Shown here one piece after another: positions 21,488 through 32,542 of a stretch of 64,000 nt of DNA. Where the stretch lies: NCBI GenBank assembly GCA_020746875.1, contig JAGTJL010000012.1, positions 806,001 through 870,000 of the forward strand, in the 5' to 3' direction. Position numbers and translations under genes: made by a program. The first letter of the stretch is position 1; each line of letters starts with the position of its first letter. This stretch comes from Rhexocercosporidium sp. MPI-PUGE-AT-0058 (Eukaryota > Ascomycota > Leotiomycetes > Helotiales). Under the pieces are notes generated by a model. That model did not search any database. It saw only the letters and a program-made list of their open reading frames with translations, and was not told the origin of the DNA.

Positions 21488-22722
21488 TCATAATCCTGGC
21501 ACATACCCCCTGGGGTGATAGGATCCACTGGGGGTTCCAAAAGTTCCGGCTGGTAAGACCTCGAAGCCTGAGTTGACCTTTCGAACAGACTTGTTAACGT
21601 GAAGTTCTCCGGGAACAAAGGGTGATGAAGATCCCGTCGCTGTTGCTGAAGGCTGTGAGCCGTCCAGCCAGTTGGGATGCTCCGAAGTTGGTGATCGCTG
21701 TGGTCTCATCTCAGGCGATCCCAGAGGGCTTATAAGTGGGGTAGCAAATGGATCTGATGCGTCGTCGCTGGGTGATTCGATCGGTATCGTGAAATATTCT
21801 GTCCTAGAGTTCTGTGGTGGCTGCACTATATTGATTGGCTTGGCTGAAGTAACGGTTGACAAGCTCAAGGAGCCTATGTCTGTGCTTGACACCTCACTTA
21901 AGAGGTCTTGACGAGATGAATCGCTGTTTACACGTGTCTTATGCGAAAGAGTAGCATCGGATTCAGATGAAGCATCGGACGAACGTTCGTTGTCTGCAGC
22001 TGATGATGACTCGGCCTCCATATCGAAGTTGCTAGAACCACGAGGTCGATGAGCTTGGATTTTCCTTTTCGGCGAAACATTTCCTTCCAACTGACCCAAT
22101 GTTTCTTCGTCGTATACTCCATGACTACCGTACCGAAGGTGGGAAGCTGCTCGTGGTTTATATGCTGACCGGGATCCTGCCGAATTTGGTCGCTCACCCA
22201 TAGGATCCTGCACTAGATGCTTGCCACTTGAATTGCTGTGCCTGAACAAAGGTCTTCCTTCCCTCGATGACGGTCGCAGAGCCTCGTGATTCGAGTCCTC
22301 GGAAACTTCGGCCTCCTTACTAGACTCTGTACCAGGTATATTATCTGATGAGCTACCTCGAAGATGACCCAGCCTGAGCTGGCTTGGAATTGGGGTGGCC
22401 GTCTGTGAAATCCATATTCCATCGACCTGTATTCCGCTTTGAATTGCTCTGATTCCAAATGGAATATCGTGGCTCTTTCGGGATTCAACGATCTGCCCAC
22501 TGTTTCTCAACTGCTGGATTCTTGTTCTCTTCTCCTCGTCGACCAGTTCTTGCCTGTGTACTAGCCTATTGCTCCATAGCAGTTTAGCGTAACCTATGAT
22601 GATAACTCCAACGATAGCCAATGCAAGGACCTCAACCTTCGTTAGCAAGCTCCCTAGTTCACGTTTAAATTGCTACTCACAAACGTCATCTGCTCCCACA
22701 ACTCCCACGAATGGAAGAACAT
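21488..22722 (-). CDS. conserved membrane-anchored fungal protein of unknown function, about 396 aa (two exons)
   Basis: Exon 1 (22722-22681) encodes 14 residues, MFFHSWELWEQMTF. After a 44-bp intron (donor GTGAGT, acceptor ACGAAG) exon 2 (22636-21488) continues VEVLALAIVGVIIIGYAKLL, a single transmembrane helix. The next block, EEKRTRIQQLRNSGQIVESR followed by DIPFGIRAIQSGIQVDGIWI, looks strongly constrained, and I recall similar proteins throughout Pezizomycotina. The rest is Ser/Pro-rich and probably disordered, with an ordered end (FEVLPAGTFGTPSGSYHPRG). Taken alone, exon 2 has an in-frame ATG at 22648 within the intron, which would give a poorer N-terminus. Confidence 0.72.
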
Positions 22723-23800
22723 GCTTGTGGTTTATCTTGGGGGAGGTGGTACACTTCAAAAATGACTGGGTGAGTACTGTCCTTGATGGCCGGGTCTATG
22801 AAGCGACAGGAAGACCGTGAGATTGGTATGAGGATGTTCAGGTGAAGTGAGATGAGGTCTGAAATTGTTTGGTACGTGGGTGAGGTCGGCAATCTTGAAG
22901 TGGATGCCCACGATGGCAGGAGCAAGCACGAATTCGGAAGTTGCCAACCAGCGTAATCCTTTCCTTGCCTTAAGTTAGTTGATGCGTTGACGACGCTCAC
23001 CGTTGAACTTGAAGCTTCTTTCCCTTGTCTCGTCGACGATGTTTAGTGGCAGTGTGCTGGCAAATGGTTTGTATGGTTTTTGTTGACGGAGCATCGGCAC
23101 TTGTGCTGAGATATGACTCGCAGGACTTGAATGTTCGTGGCTCGCAGGCAGGATATATACGATCCGACAATCCAAATATCGGGGCCTCCAGATGCTGTCC
23201 CTCGTGTGTTGGGTTTCGGATAGCTGCAGAATCGTGATACCAACAGATCCTCAACACAACAATATCGACTGTGCCTGCTGATCAAAGAGCACAACAGCAA
23301 CTTCGGGCATTCGGACAATGATTGGGATCAGTGACTGGAGGGGATCTTATATGAAGGTCTGACGGAAATATTGCTTTGCTGATTCACACTCTTAATTTCA
23401 GACTGAAGAGTGTATTCATAATGGAGGATATGGTACCTTTCAGGGGCAAGAAAAAGTATTTACACACAAAGAAAAGGGGAATCTGGCCTAGGTATATGAA
23501 GGCTGCCTCAAAAAGCCTCTTCCTCAGAGAGACAGGTCCGGTGCTGGCATGCATCCATGTGTCAATTGTAGTCCAGGCCAGAACATGACGGAAGGTCGTT
23601 CCCTGGCCATGCAGCATCGCGCCAGAAAGGGTCCCTTTCGGGAGATCACAGCATGCCAGAGAACATTAGGTGGCCCAGACATGGCCGCAGATACCCAAGT
23701 TGTTGACTTTTCTAGGATAGACGATGAAAAACAACTTCTGAGGCTGATCGATGTGTTGGATGCCGTTGACGCCACTTCGGCTCCCTTATCCAAGCTCGCC
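22723..23800. other. region with scattered minus-strand coding-like fragments, no intact gene
   Basis: It holds the promoter of the 21488-22722 gene. Minus-strand frames at 22756-22947, 22975-23257 and 23524-23617 have protein-like composition but lack starts, splice logic or recognisable domains. Confidence 0.35.
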
Positions 23801-23829
23801 AAATCTCTGGGGCTATTTTGAGAATCTCA

Positions 23830-24455
23830 CTTGAAGCTTCAGTGACGTTGTGACATTTCCCTCAAAAATGACCTTCCCAGGTTCAAGCTCGTTCTCGAAT
23901 CCACAGAGCATCAGTCGTCCGTCTTTCCGAAATGGCGTGAATATCGAACCTGCATACCAGAAAGTTGGACTCTATTGGCCACCGACTCACCCTACACAGC
24001 TTTGCGGCTTGATGATCTCCTGTGGTGGGCTTGATATCAACGCCTGCTATAGCCGGATTAGGGACCGTCACCCACGGAATATATTGCCACGTCGAGACTG
24101 TAGGACGTATCAAGATCGTAATAGGGCCTCGTGAAGGTCCTGGGAAATGCTGCAGAGGCACATATAAGACATTCGCCCCTGAACGCCTTTTCAGCTTGAG
24201 CTGGGTATTTTGAGCCACCTGCATTACATTTCCTTGACGCACCCTCAGCTGTGTTTTGGTCAATCGAGACATGCTGTCCTACCCGAGAGTTTCTTGAAAA
24301 TCCTCCTTTCTAGGTCAGGGGAAGTCGATTTTCTTCAATTGCCCCTTCCTGCTGGGCATTTCTGGTATTCAGTGTCTAATAATATCTCGAACAACGGACG
24401 CATGTTCTTCTCAAAGCTATGGGCAGGCTCTCCGTGCCATTTGAAAGGTTTGACG
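23830..24455 (-). pseudogene. unidentified degenerate gene, at least three fragments in different frames
   Basis: Three protein-like segments follow each other on the minus strand with frame changes and stops: PFKWHGEPAHSFEKNMRPLF (about 24450-24390), YVPLQHFPGPSRGPITILIR then VSTWQYIPWVTVPNPAIAGV (about 24190-24010), and RKDGRLMLCGFENELEPGKV (about 23940-23870). Their Trp/Pro/Gly content and continuity suggest one former enzyme-like gene, but I cannot name the family. No splice model restores a single frame. Exact limits are uncertain. Confidence 0.35.
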
Positions 24456-25029
24456 ACAAAATAGAATTAGCAGTCAGTCAGGCATGGCCAATGATTGCCT
24501 ATTTTCGCCCACCATCCATTACGTTCTAGGGTTTGTCCAAACAGCGGCTTCACGGAACGAACCTTGTACCACTACCCCACGTCCAGTTTCTCGGGACCCC
24601 TCCTCTTCATGCCTGAGAGCTTTGTTTCAGGAAGATGGATAGATACCGAGGTTTTTGTTCGAAGTAATGGACGTCTCAGCCGTAAGCTGCAGTAAGCTGA
24701 TCGCCTCAGTGCAGATGTTACCATCGACAAGTCCAAGAGGATTAGTGGGTTGATCTAGGAACACTTAACCCGACGGAATTCAAACATCCGGTTGGCTGAG
24801 CACAGTCAGCAGATTCCCCAGCCTGGGGAGGGGCATCAACACTTTATCCCCCCTCCTTGCAATACTGTAAATAACGTCACGAGTGGCTCTATATCCCGAT
24901 CAGTACATCGGCTATCCTTGGTTTCTCTTGTCTATTTTCCCAGTATCTGTCCAGGAGATCCGTATCCAAACTTCAGAATCTATACTAATTCATACACAAT
25001 CCCGAGTCGCATCGCTCCACGTCCTCACA
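24456..25029. promoter_or_regulatory. promoter/5' leader of the four-exon unknown gene
   Basis: About 570 bp with pyrimidine-rich stretches near 24840-25025. No coding signal. Confidence 0.35.
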
Positions 25030-25936
25030 ATGCCGATCAGAAATCCGTTTGCGAAGCGCCCTGACGTCCAGACAGGTCTGGCGCCGTACGAAGAAGGAAT
25101 TCGACCTCTGTCGCAAAATGGTACTCGACCTGCCTTTGAGAAGGTCGATACGACGGGCTCCAAGGCTTCATCTGCCATGAGCATCAAGAGCGGGCAGAGC
25201 CAGGAACCTGTCGAGTACAAGATGTCCGGTATGCGCCGAGTACCCCAGATGGATCGCAAGTCGCAACATGGAGATAGATTGGCTGATTGATTCCTGCAAA
25301 ATAGTTGTTAATGACAGTGGAGTATATTTGCCTGTAGGTTCTTTGACCTAGATTGTTGAGATGCTTGCTGACATCTCGTAAGCCCTCCCCGCCGGAGAAG
25401 AAGGGTTTCTGGCCAAAGCGATCGCATCCTTCTGGGACATCGATAAGTACTCGCAATAGCGAAGACATTGAGCCCTTTTCCATCTCACGCGAGTCATTTG
25501 ATTCGTATAGGAGGTCGTTTGTGAGTTTCCAGCAGCGTGATGCAACACTTTGTATTCTTATTACCCCCGATAGGATATCTCCGCAAGATCACCAGTAGTT
25601 GGACACGAGATCGGTCGACAAAGTCTTGACTCAGCACGGTTACCCAGGCTTCCTAGATCAGCGATGAATGAGCGTCGATTCGAAAGACAACCGCCTACAG
25701 CAGAGGAGGGATTCGAAGACGTTGGATTAAACGACGAGCAAGCCAAACAGACGAAGAAAAAAGGGTTCTTCTCTAAGTTCGGAGACAACAGCACAGAATC
25801 CACCACTCAATCGCCCACTACTTCCAGATTTCATATTGGTGGGAGGAAGAGAGGGCAGAGTGGTGTGGGAGAGGAGCTTGGGAATATACCAAGGCCGGAT
25901 ACAGCTGGATCAAAGGAAGTGAAGGAGGTTCATTGA
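25030..25936 (+). CDS. conserved fungal protein of unknown function, 242 aa (four exons)
   Basis: Exons 25030-25228, 25305-25333, 25383-25520 and 25574-25936. All introns are GT-AG with compatible phases (1, 0, 0). The protein starts MPIRNPFAKRPDVQTGLAPY. Exon 2 (29 nt) encodes VVNDSGVYLP, joined to PSPPEKKGFWPKRSHPSG, and exon 3 runs into SFDSYRRSFDISARSPVVG across the last intron. The short basic/aromatic motifs KKGFWPKR (exon 3) and KKGFFSKFGD (exon 4) are similar to each other. The protein is hydrophilic, without membrane segments, and probably disordered. No function is recognised. The consistent joining of four exons is the main support. Confidence 0.7.
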
Positions 25937-26455
25937 TTGCGGATTTGGTTGAGATTGGACTTACTCTTCACATCTTGTCGTTATATAGGTTCCGAGGGCG
26001 TTGGAAGATACATCGCCATTTGGCTACAGACGATCGTTAAATCAGATCACTACAAAGTAGACTGGACGAAGCATTATACGGGATTTTGGAGATCCATCTA
26101 ATAATAAAGGAAATGAATTACCAAAGTCACTTTTGTCTCATCTCAACTGGTCAAGTTTAGTCCGGCCTAACAGGCTCGATGCCACTCTATGTTCTCACTC
26201 GATCTCCCAACTTGTCAAGATTTAATACTCCACGAGGTTATTCCCAGAGCAGTCATCAAGCAGGTCTATACAGGGCTTCTACAAGGCATTGATGGAGTCG
26301 AGTGAGGGGTCCTCCTCCACAATCTGACGCTAGCAAGGCCCCCCGGCCAATCAACATCGTCATTCCCCTCCCAGCCCACTTCCCGAAAAAATAATTTTGT
26401 CCCCCAAAATCTCAGCCTCGTCTCCAGTTGCAGGAATATTTGTACAAACCATACA
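25937..26455. promoter_or_regulatory. intergenic, ACL4 upstream region
   Basis: 519 bp, AT-rich in the first half. No gene seen. Confidence 0.4.
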
Positions 26456-27646
26456 ATGGCCAAGACCAAACCCAGCAACAAGAAAGCCAAGAAAGAGAAG
26501 AAAGCAGCACTCAACAAAGCGTCAGGAGCTACCTCGAAAGCAAAAATGTCTACTTCGCCCGCCGACCTCCTCGCAGAAGCTGCATTCGAGTTGCAGAAGG
26601 GGAATATTGAGGGATCTGTCAAGCCGGCGATGAAGGCGCTGAGTCTGGTCGATGCGGAATCACAGGAGGCGCTTCTTGCGCTCAACTTATTGGGCGAAAT
26701 CCATGTCGAATTGGGAGATATCGATTCGGCGCGACAATACTTCTTCCAGGCCGCTACGATCGACGAGGATGGCTCCGTTCCAGAAGAGCTGGGCGGCGGC
26801 GCAGAAAAGTTCCTCTGGCTGGCACAATTGAGCGAAGAGGGCGGACAGGATAGTGTGGATTGGTTTGAGAAAGGAGCTATGAGTCTACGGTTACAGATCC
26901 AAGCCCTACTCGATAGCGGAAAGCTGAGTGAGGAAGGCGAAGCAGCGAAGGCGGAAAAGACGAGAAAATTGGCCGTGGCGCTGTGTGGTGTTGTGGAGGT
27001 CTACATGACGGATCTGAGTTGGGAGGAGGATGCGGAGCAGAAGTGTGAGGCGCTGGTTACGGAGGCTACGATGGTTGCGCCGCAGTTCGCGGAGCCGTGG
27101 CAGACGCTTGCCAATGTGAGGATTTCTCAGGAAAGGTTGGAGGATGCGAGGGCGGCGCTGAAGAGGAGTCTGGATTTGTGGAAGGATTTACCTCCTGAAA
27201 ATGCGATTGTTCCCGACTTTCCAACCCGAGTCAGTCTGGCTAGGTTGCTCATGGAGGCGGACTTGGACGTTGAGGCTATCGAAGTTCTGGAGCGCTTGGT
27301 TGGCGAGGATGATAGTAGTGTGGAGGTTTGGTACTTAGGTGGTTGGGGTCTGTATATCTTGGGAGAGAAGCAGAAGAATGGAGAGGTCAAGGCAGAGAAT
27401 GGGGACGGAGAAAGTTGGAGAGTCTCGTGGATTTCAAGTCGACAATGGCTTGATCATAGTCTTCGGTTGTTTAAGCAGCAAGATTATGAAGATGAAAGGC
27501 TGGGAGAGCATGCTAAGGAGCTATTGGCATCTATCAATGCTGAGCTTGGTGGAGTAGCTCCAGCAGAGGAGGAGGACGGAGATGACTGGGCGGATGATGG
27601 CAGTGATGAGGATGAGGATGAGGATGAAGAAATGGGCGGAGCTTGA
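26456..27646 (+). CDS. ACL4: Acl4-type TPR chaperone of ribosomal protein uL4
   Basis: Acl4 binds newly made Rpl4 (uL4) co-translationally and escorts it to pre-60S particles. The 396-codon single exon starts with a Lys-rich tail (MAKTKPSNKKAKKEKKAALN). TPR-like helical repeats follow, for example LLAEAAFELQKGNIEGSVKP, ALNLLGEIHVELGDIDSARQ, WQTLANVRISQERLEDARAA and RLLMEADLDVEAIEVLERLV. It ends in an acidic tail (DGSDEDEDEDEEMGGA). TPR solenoid plus acidic C-terminus is the Acl4 arrangement, and the acidic tail probably shields the basic client. The neighbours GIR2 and PUF6 are also ribosome-related. Another TPR protein cannot be fully excluded. Confidence 0.8.
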   Translation: MAKTKPSNKKAKKEKKAALNKASGATSKAKMSTSPADLLAEAAFELQKGNIEGSVKPAMKALSLVDAESQEALLALNLLGEIHVELGDIDSARQYFFQAATIDEDGSVPEELGGGAEKFLWLAQLSEEGGQDSVDWFEKGAMSLRLQIQALLDSGKLSEEGEAAKAEKTRKLAVALCGVVEVYMTDLSWEEDAEQKCEALVTEATMVAPQFAEPWQTLANVRISQERLEDARAALKRSLDLWKDLPPENAIVPDFPTRVSLARLLMEADLDVEAIEVLERLVGEDDSSVEVWYLGGWGLYILGEKQKNGEVKAENGDGESWRVSWISSRQWLDHSLRLFKQQDYEDERLGEHAKELLASINAELGGVAPAEEEDGDDWADDGSDEDEDEDEEMGGA

Positions 27647-27941
27647 ACTACTCGCAGCTTCTCATATATCCATCATTGCAAGGCGTTGTGGTGTTTGGGT
27701 CAAAAAATTTGGTCTCATGTCCCTAGGTCATGCTTTTAGATTCCATTGTAACGGTAAAGTTCGAGAGATCCACATTGTAGGATTCTATGTAGACAAATAA
27801 ACAACATTGTCACATTCTCAATGATTCCTATCCGGAAACGCCAGCAATGCAACTCCTCCATTTCCATGCCCGCAATGATATCTACGCATTTGACCAATCC
27901 ATCAAGCCATCCATCCATCCATCATCCATCCATGCCCATCT
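27647..27941. other. short intergenic between convergent genes
   Basis: 295 bp of 3' flanks with a CCAT microsatellite at 27907-27933. Confidence 0.4.
27907..27933 (+). repeat. (CCAT)n microsatellite
   Basis: Imperfect run of CCAT units in the 3' flank of GIR2. Confidence 0.8.
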
Positions 27942-28734
27942 TCAAGCCTCAACCTTAAGTTTTTCCACCTCAGCCGGCAGTGCATCATCCTCATCCTCAT
28001 CCTCCTCAATCTTGCCTGCCAGACCCCTCTCCCAAAGCTGCTTCCCCGTCAACTGCACCACCGTTTCCTTCCCTCTATTCTTCTTCTTCTCAGCCGCCTC
28101 ATCGGCCTCCTCCTCCCTAATCCTCATCTCCTCCATCTCCCTCCTGAAATTCTTCCTCCAACTCGTAAACGTCTCCGGCGTAACAGGTGTGCCATGGAAC
28201 TTCTTATTCTCCTCCTGCTCCGCAGCCAACTGTCTCTGTTCATGCACCGCGCGGGCGGCTGCTTGTCGTTCAGCTACTAGTTGTTCCGCATTGTCTTTGA
28301 GGGTCGAGTAGATGGTGAAGATCATAGCCATACCCATATTCTCCTCAATTGTCTCTTTTAGGCCATCTAAGAGGCTGTCTTTGTCTGATGCGACGCTGAA
28401 ATAGGTGTGTGTTGGCGCATTTGGAGATGGGAGTAGGTCCAGCGCTGGAGGTTCTTCGGGGTAGGCTTCGGGGTATTTGACTTGCAGGACGATGGTTGGA
28501 GGTTCAGAATCATCGTCGTCGTCATTCGTAATGTCTAGCAGAACTGATATCCGGAATTCTGTGTCTGAGATGTCTATGAAAGGGTCAGTAAATGGCGACG
28601 AAGTAAGATCTCCTTTCGGCGGGGCAGGTTGTGAGGTATTTGCTTCGAGGTCTCCGGCTAGACTTACCTTGTATTTCTTCTGGGAAGATACTATCGAGGA
28701 CTTCCCTCTCCTCAATCTGTTCTTCTCTACCCAT
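27942..28734 (-). CDS. GIR2: RWD-domain protein Gir2 (two exons)
   Basis: Gir2 is a cytosolic RWD protein that binds Gcn1 and the GTPase Rbg2 and modulates translation and the amino-acid starvation response. Exon 1 (28734-28668) encodes MGREEQIEEREVLDSIFPEE. A 94-bp intron (donor GTAAGT, acceptor CATAG) leads to exon 2 (28573-27942), for 232 residues. The RWD domain spans about residues 5-115, with the signature VKYPEAYPEEPPALDLL. A Gln/Glu-rich helix and an acidic linker follow, then GKQLWERGLAGKIEEDEDED, as in RWDD1/Gir2. The divergent start codon of PUF6 is 176 bp away. Confidence 0.88.
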
Positions 28735-28910
28735 CGTGAGTGGTTTGTCTTATTCCCCTCTCGAATTTCAAGATTTCCCTTCCATTGGTGGTGGGGTAAA
28801 GAAGGAACGCCAAGATCTGACTAGCGCCGATACCTCGATAAGCAAAAGAAAAGTTGGGAACTTTTTTTGCAATCCGAAAACCAGACACAGAATTTGTGAA
28901 ATATTTCACG
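28735..28910. promoter_or_regulatory. compact GIR2/PUF6 divergent promoter
   Basis: Only 176 bp separate the two start codons, so the genes very probably share control elements. An in-frame upstream ATG for PUF6 lies at 28854. Confidence 0.5.
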
Positions 28911-31140
28911 ATGCCTTCAGCAACTACCACGAAGACAGCCTCGGCTGGCACGAAGAGGAAATCAGCGCCTGTCAAGAATGAACATGTCAAGGAGAGCAAG
29001 AAGCCGAAAATTGACGGTGCAGTCAAGTCTGCGGTGAAGAAGGGAAAGTCAGCTCCAGTGAAGAAGGTCGAGGTGTCGAGTGAGGACGACTCTGATGACT
29101 CGGACTCGGATGGAGGGGTTCCTCTTGATTATCGATTGAAGAAAGGAAGTTCAGAGGAGGAAGATGAGGAGGCAGAGGGCGAAGAGGAGGATCTTCCCAA
29201 AGCTGCCGACGGATTGCACCCAGAGAGAGCCAAGGCAGTTGTAACGAATAGTAAGTACCCTACAATCTGTTGTCAATTCATATTCTAACATTGAATTAGA
29301 TCAATCGTCTAGAGAAGCACATGCAAAACAAAAAGCCCTGGCACAAGAAAGAAAGGCAGCAAAGCCGTTAGCAGACGAATTGGCGCGAACGAAGAAGATC
29401 TGGGAGCGCCTACGCCGGAAGTCCCACGTTCCACTCGAAGAGCGAAAGCAATTGGTCGGTGAGCTGTTTGAGATTATTACTGGCAAGATCAAGGATTACG
29501 TTCTCAAGCACGACAGTGTTAGAGTTGTTCAGACCGCCATCAAGTATGCCAACCCAGAGCAGAGGAAGATAATCGCCAAGGAACTCGCAGGATCATACCG
29601 CCAACTTGCAGAGAGCAGATATGCCAAGTTCTTGATTGGAAAACTTTTGGTCCAGAATGATGATGAGATCAGAGATATCATCGTGCCAGAATTCTTCGGC
29701 CATGTTCGCAGACTTATCAAGCACCCAGAGGCATCCTGGATTCTCGACGATGTCTACCGTGGAGTCGCTACCCGACACCAAAAGGCCACCATCCTTCGAG
29801 AGTGGTATGGTGCAGAGTTCGCACTGTTTCAGAAGGATAAGTCTGAGAAGATTACTGGGGATCTCGCTGATATTCTGGCTGTAGATGCTGGAAAGCGGGC
29901 GCCTATCATGCGATCGCTCCAGGAACTAATCAATCAGCTTATCCAGAAGAAGATGACTGGTTTTACACTCCTTCACGATGCTATGCTTCAGTATTTCCTC
30001 AATGCAAAGCAAGGAACTGAGGAGGTCACTGAGTACCTAGAGATCATCAAGGGTGATGAGGAAGGAGACCTGCTTAAGAACTTGGCTTTCACAAGATCCG
30101 GATCGAGAGTCGTTAGTCTCGCTTTGGCCTACGGAACTGCAAAGGACCGAAAGCAAATCCTCAAGACCTACAAGGACACCCTACAGATGATGGCAGGCGA
30201 TCCAAACGCTCATATTGTTATCCTCACTGCATACGAAGTTATCGACGATACAGTTCTGACCTCGAAATCCATCTTCCCCGAATTGCTAAGCAAGGACAAT
30301 GACAAGCAAGTAGAGAACATTGTCTTTTCTGCCAATGACCTCAATGCCCGCACCACACTCCTGTACCTTTTCCAAGGTCGATCAAAAGCACTATTCCCAG
30401 CAAGCCATTCAGTCGATCTGGAGATCCTCGCTGAAGTTGACAAAGTACGAGTGACTACCAGTAAAAAGGACCCTGAGATAAGACGAAGCGAGTTAGCCAA
30501 GGCCTTGTCTCCAACTCTCCTAAAGGCAATCTCAACAGCAGCTTCAGATCTAGTATCTACGAGTTTTGGATCTCAGTTCATCACTGAAGTGCTATTCGCT
30601 GCCGACGGTGACAAGACCGCAGCTCTCAACGCAGTAGCGGAGACTGCCGCCGGAGACCCAACATACATCCAACCCTTGGCCGCCGAAGGAGAAGATCAGA
30701 CCGAGCCCCCCTCCCATCTCGCCAGCACATCCCACGGCGGCAAGATGCTCAAGGCACTCATCGCAGGTGGTCGCTTCGATCCCAAGACGAAAGCCGTCGT
30801 ACCCGTCGAGCCCGCTCTCAACTTCGCCGACATCCTCTACCCCAACATCAAGGATTTCATCATCGAGTGGGCCACAGGATCCAGTTCCTTTACAGTTCTC
30901 GCTCTCCTCGAATCACCTTCTTTCTCACATAAAGAAGAGGTCCTACAGACCCTCAGGGACAGCAAGAAGAAATTGCAGAAAGCAGCGAAGGAGGAGACCG
31001 CAGAGCAGAAATCAAGGAGGGAAGCTGCGGCTGTGGAGAAGGAAGCTAAGGATGTCAAAGGGAAGCCTAAGAAGTCGAAACCCGTCAAAGAGAGAGAGGT
31101 GGGTAACAAGGGGTCGGCGCTTTTGTTGGAGATGATCTGA
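28911..31140 (+). CDS. PUF6: pumilio-family nucleolar protein Puf6/PUM3 (two exons)
   Basis: Puf6 is a nucleolar RNA-binding protein needed for 60S ribosome biogenesis and, in yeast, ASH1 mRNA repression. Exon 1 is 28911-29250 and exon 2 is 29300-31140 (intron donor GTAAGT, branch TTCTAACA, acceptor TTAG), giving 726 residues. The N-terminus is Lys-rich then acidic, with nucleolar character. From residue about 140 there are PUF-like helical repeats (KDYVLKHDSVRVVQTAIKYA, AESRYAKFLIGKLLVQNDDE, LAFTRSGSRVVSLALAYGTA). The C-terminal CPL region follows and a Lys-rich tail closes the protein. The start at 28911 is preferred. The in-frame ATG at 28854 would add 19 residues. Confidence 0.92.
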
Positions 31141-31533
31141 TGATGGCTGCTCGGATGATAGATGGCTTATTTTGTTGTACACACACTCTATCTTATCTGT
31201 CCGTTCGTAATGATACCCTTGGTCAAAGGTCGTCTTTTCTAATCGTGATAGTTGTGTTTTGTGTTGTTTCATTTCCCTTCTCCTGCTACGTGTACACTTG
31301 CTCTGCTGAACTTGTGGTAATTTTGCCCCAGTGGCATCAACAATTCCCCATCCTAGACCCAAATCCAGTGCATGGACGCGAACTGGTTCCAACCCCCAAC
31401 CCCGTCCTCCCTTCCTCCGTCTCAACGCATACATCCAACAAAAATTCCCAATCCCCCGTCCTTCCGAAAAGTCAGCCCATCATACCCCGAACCCAATCCA
31501 CAGAGCATCTTACATACAATACACCGCAACACC
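31141..31533. other. PUF6 3' flank
   Basis: About 390 bp. The plus-strand frames here are Pro-rich antisense shadows of the small minus-strand ORF or non-coding. Confidence 0.4.
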
Positions 31534-31788
31534 TTACAACTGCCACGTACTCGCCCTCCTCAATCCAAATTGAGGTGGAGGCGGCGACGAGCCTCCTCTA
31601 GCCCGAGTCATCAAGTTGGTGTACGATCCCGGCGCGGTATATTCCGGGATGCTAGCCTCCATTGGCATCTCAAACATGGGGATCGTCTTGAAGCCTAGAT
31701 CGCGGGAGAGGGCGCGGGTGTGTTTGCGGTAGGAAGGGCGGGGAGGTGTGGTTGTTGTCATCGCGGTGGTGATGGTCGTAGGCTGCAT
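31534..31788 (-). CDS. possible small protein, 84 aa
   Basis: A complete 84-codon frame with a varied, protein-like composition: Thr/Pro-rich N-terminus, RKHTRALSRDLGFKTIPMFE, MEASIPEYTAPGSYTNLMTR and end FGLRRASTWQL. No signal peptide, membrane helix or known family. The upstream 300 bp (31789-32080) is rich in GT/GA and could be its leader. It could be a real lineage-specific gene or chance. Confidence 0.4.
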   Translation of the reverse strand: MQPTTITTAMTTTTPPRPSYRKHTRALSRDLGFKTIPMFEMPMEASIPEYTAPGSYTNLMTRARGGSSPPPPQFGLRRASTWQL

Positions 31789-32542
31789 TTTGAATGTGGT
31801 GTGATGTTGTATTTTGGTTGTTGGAAGGGAGGTCTGGGTAGTTGTAAGAGACAGTGTTGGTAGAGATTTCGAGGAAGTAGGTAGCTGGAAATGGACAAAG
31901 AGAGTTTCGAGGGACTGTTGAGTGAGTGAGTTGCTGGCCGGCAGGAGGATTAACGAGTGTAAGTGATGGTAAAAAGACCGAACCAGCGGAAGAAAGTAAA
32001 GAATTTACTCAAAACCCCGAACGAGAGAGTGTGGTGAAGAAAAAAAAACAGACACGAACTCAGTGGTTGTTGGAAGCAGTCGTTTATATGACTTTCAACA
32101 TCTGTGTAACCCCGTGAAGGAGTAGGGGAGTTGTTCAAGGGGTGGGGGGTCGTCAGCCAATGTCTTACTGAGAACTGCGACACCCCACAGTTTTTCTCTT
32201 AGCTGGGATGAAACATGGCTGATCGTGCCTGTCAATTAATCCGATGTTGACAGGAGGATGCAACTTCGAATGGTTCTGAAACCATCTCGCGTAATCTTGC
32301 GTTTGATCCGCGGTCTGGACTGCGGGCACATGGTACTTGCGAGAGGAACATCAATCGTTGATCTGACGCCTAGCACCTCTTGAGTCTTGACTGCTTTGTC
32401 ACTAGTGAGAGAGAGTTTTGCATATTTGATTTTTCACTTTAATTCGGGAGGGGTTTGCGAATGGTCATCTGAGTTTGGATTTAAGGAATATTCTTTGGTA
32501 CCGTACTTGTACCAGATTCCCCCTTGCTAAGCGAGAGCTCAA
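31789..32542. other. intergenic
   Basis: Promoter side of the 84-aa ORF and 3' flank of the transporter. A poly-A run lies at 32039-32049. Nothing else is supported. Confidence 0.4.
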
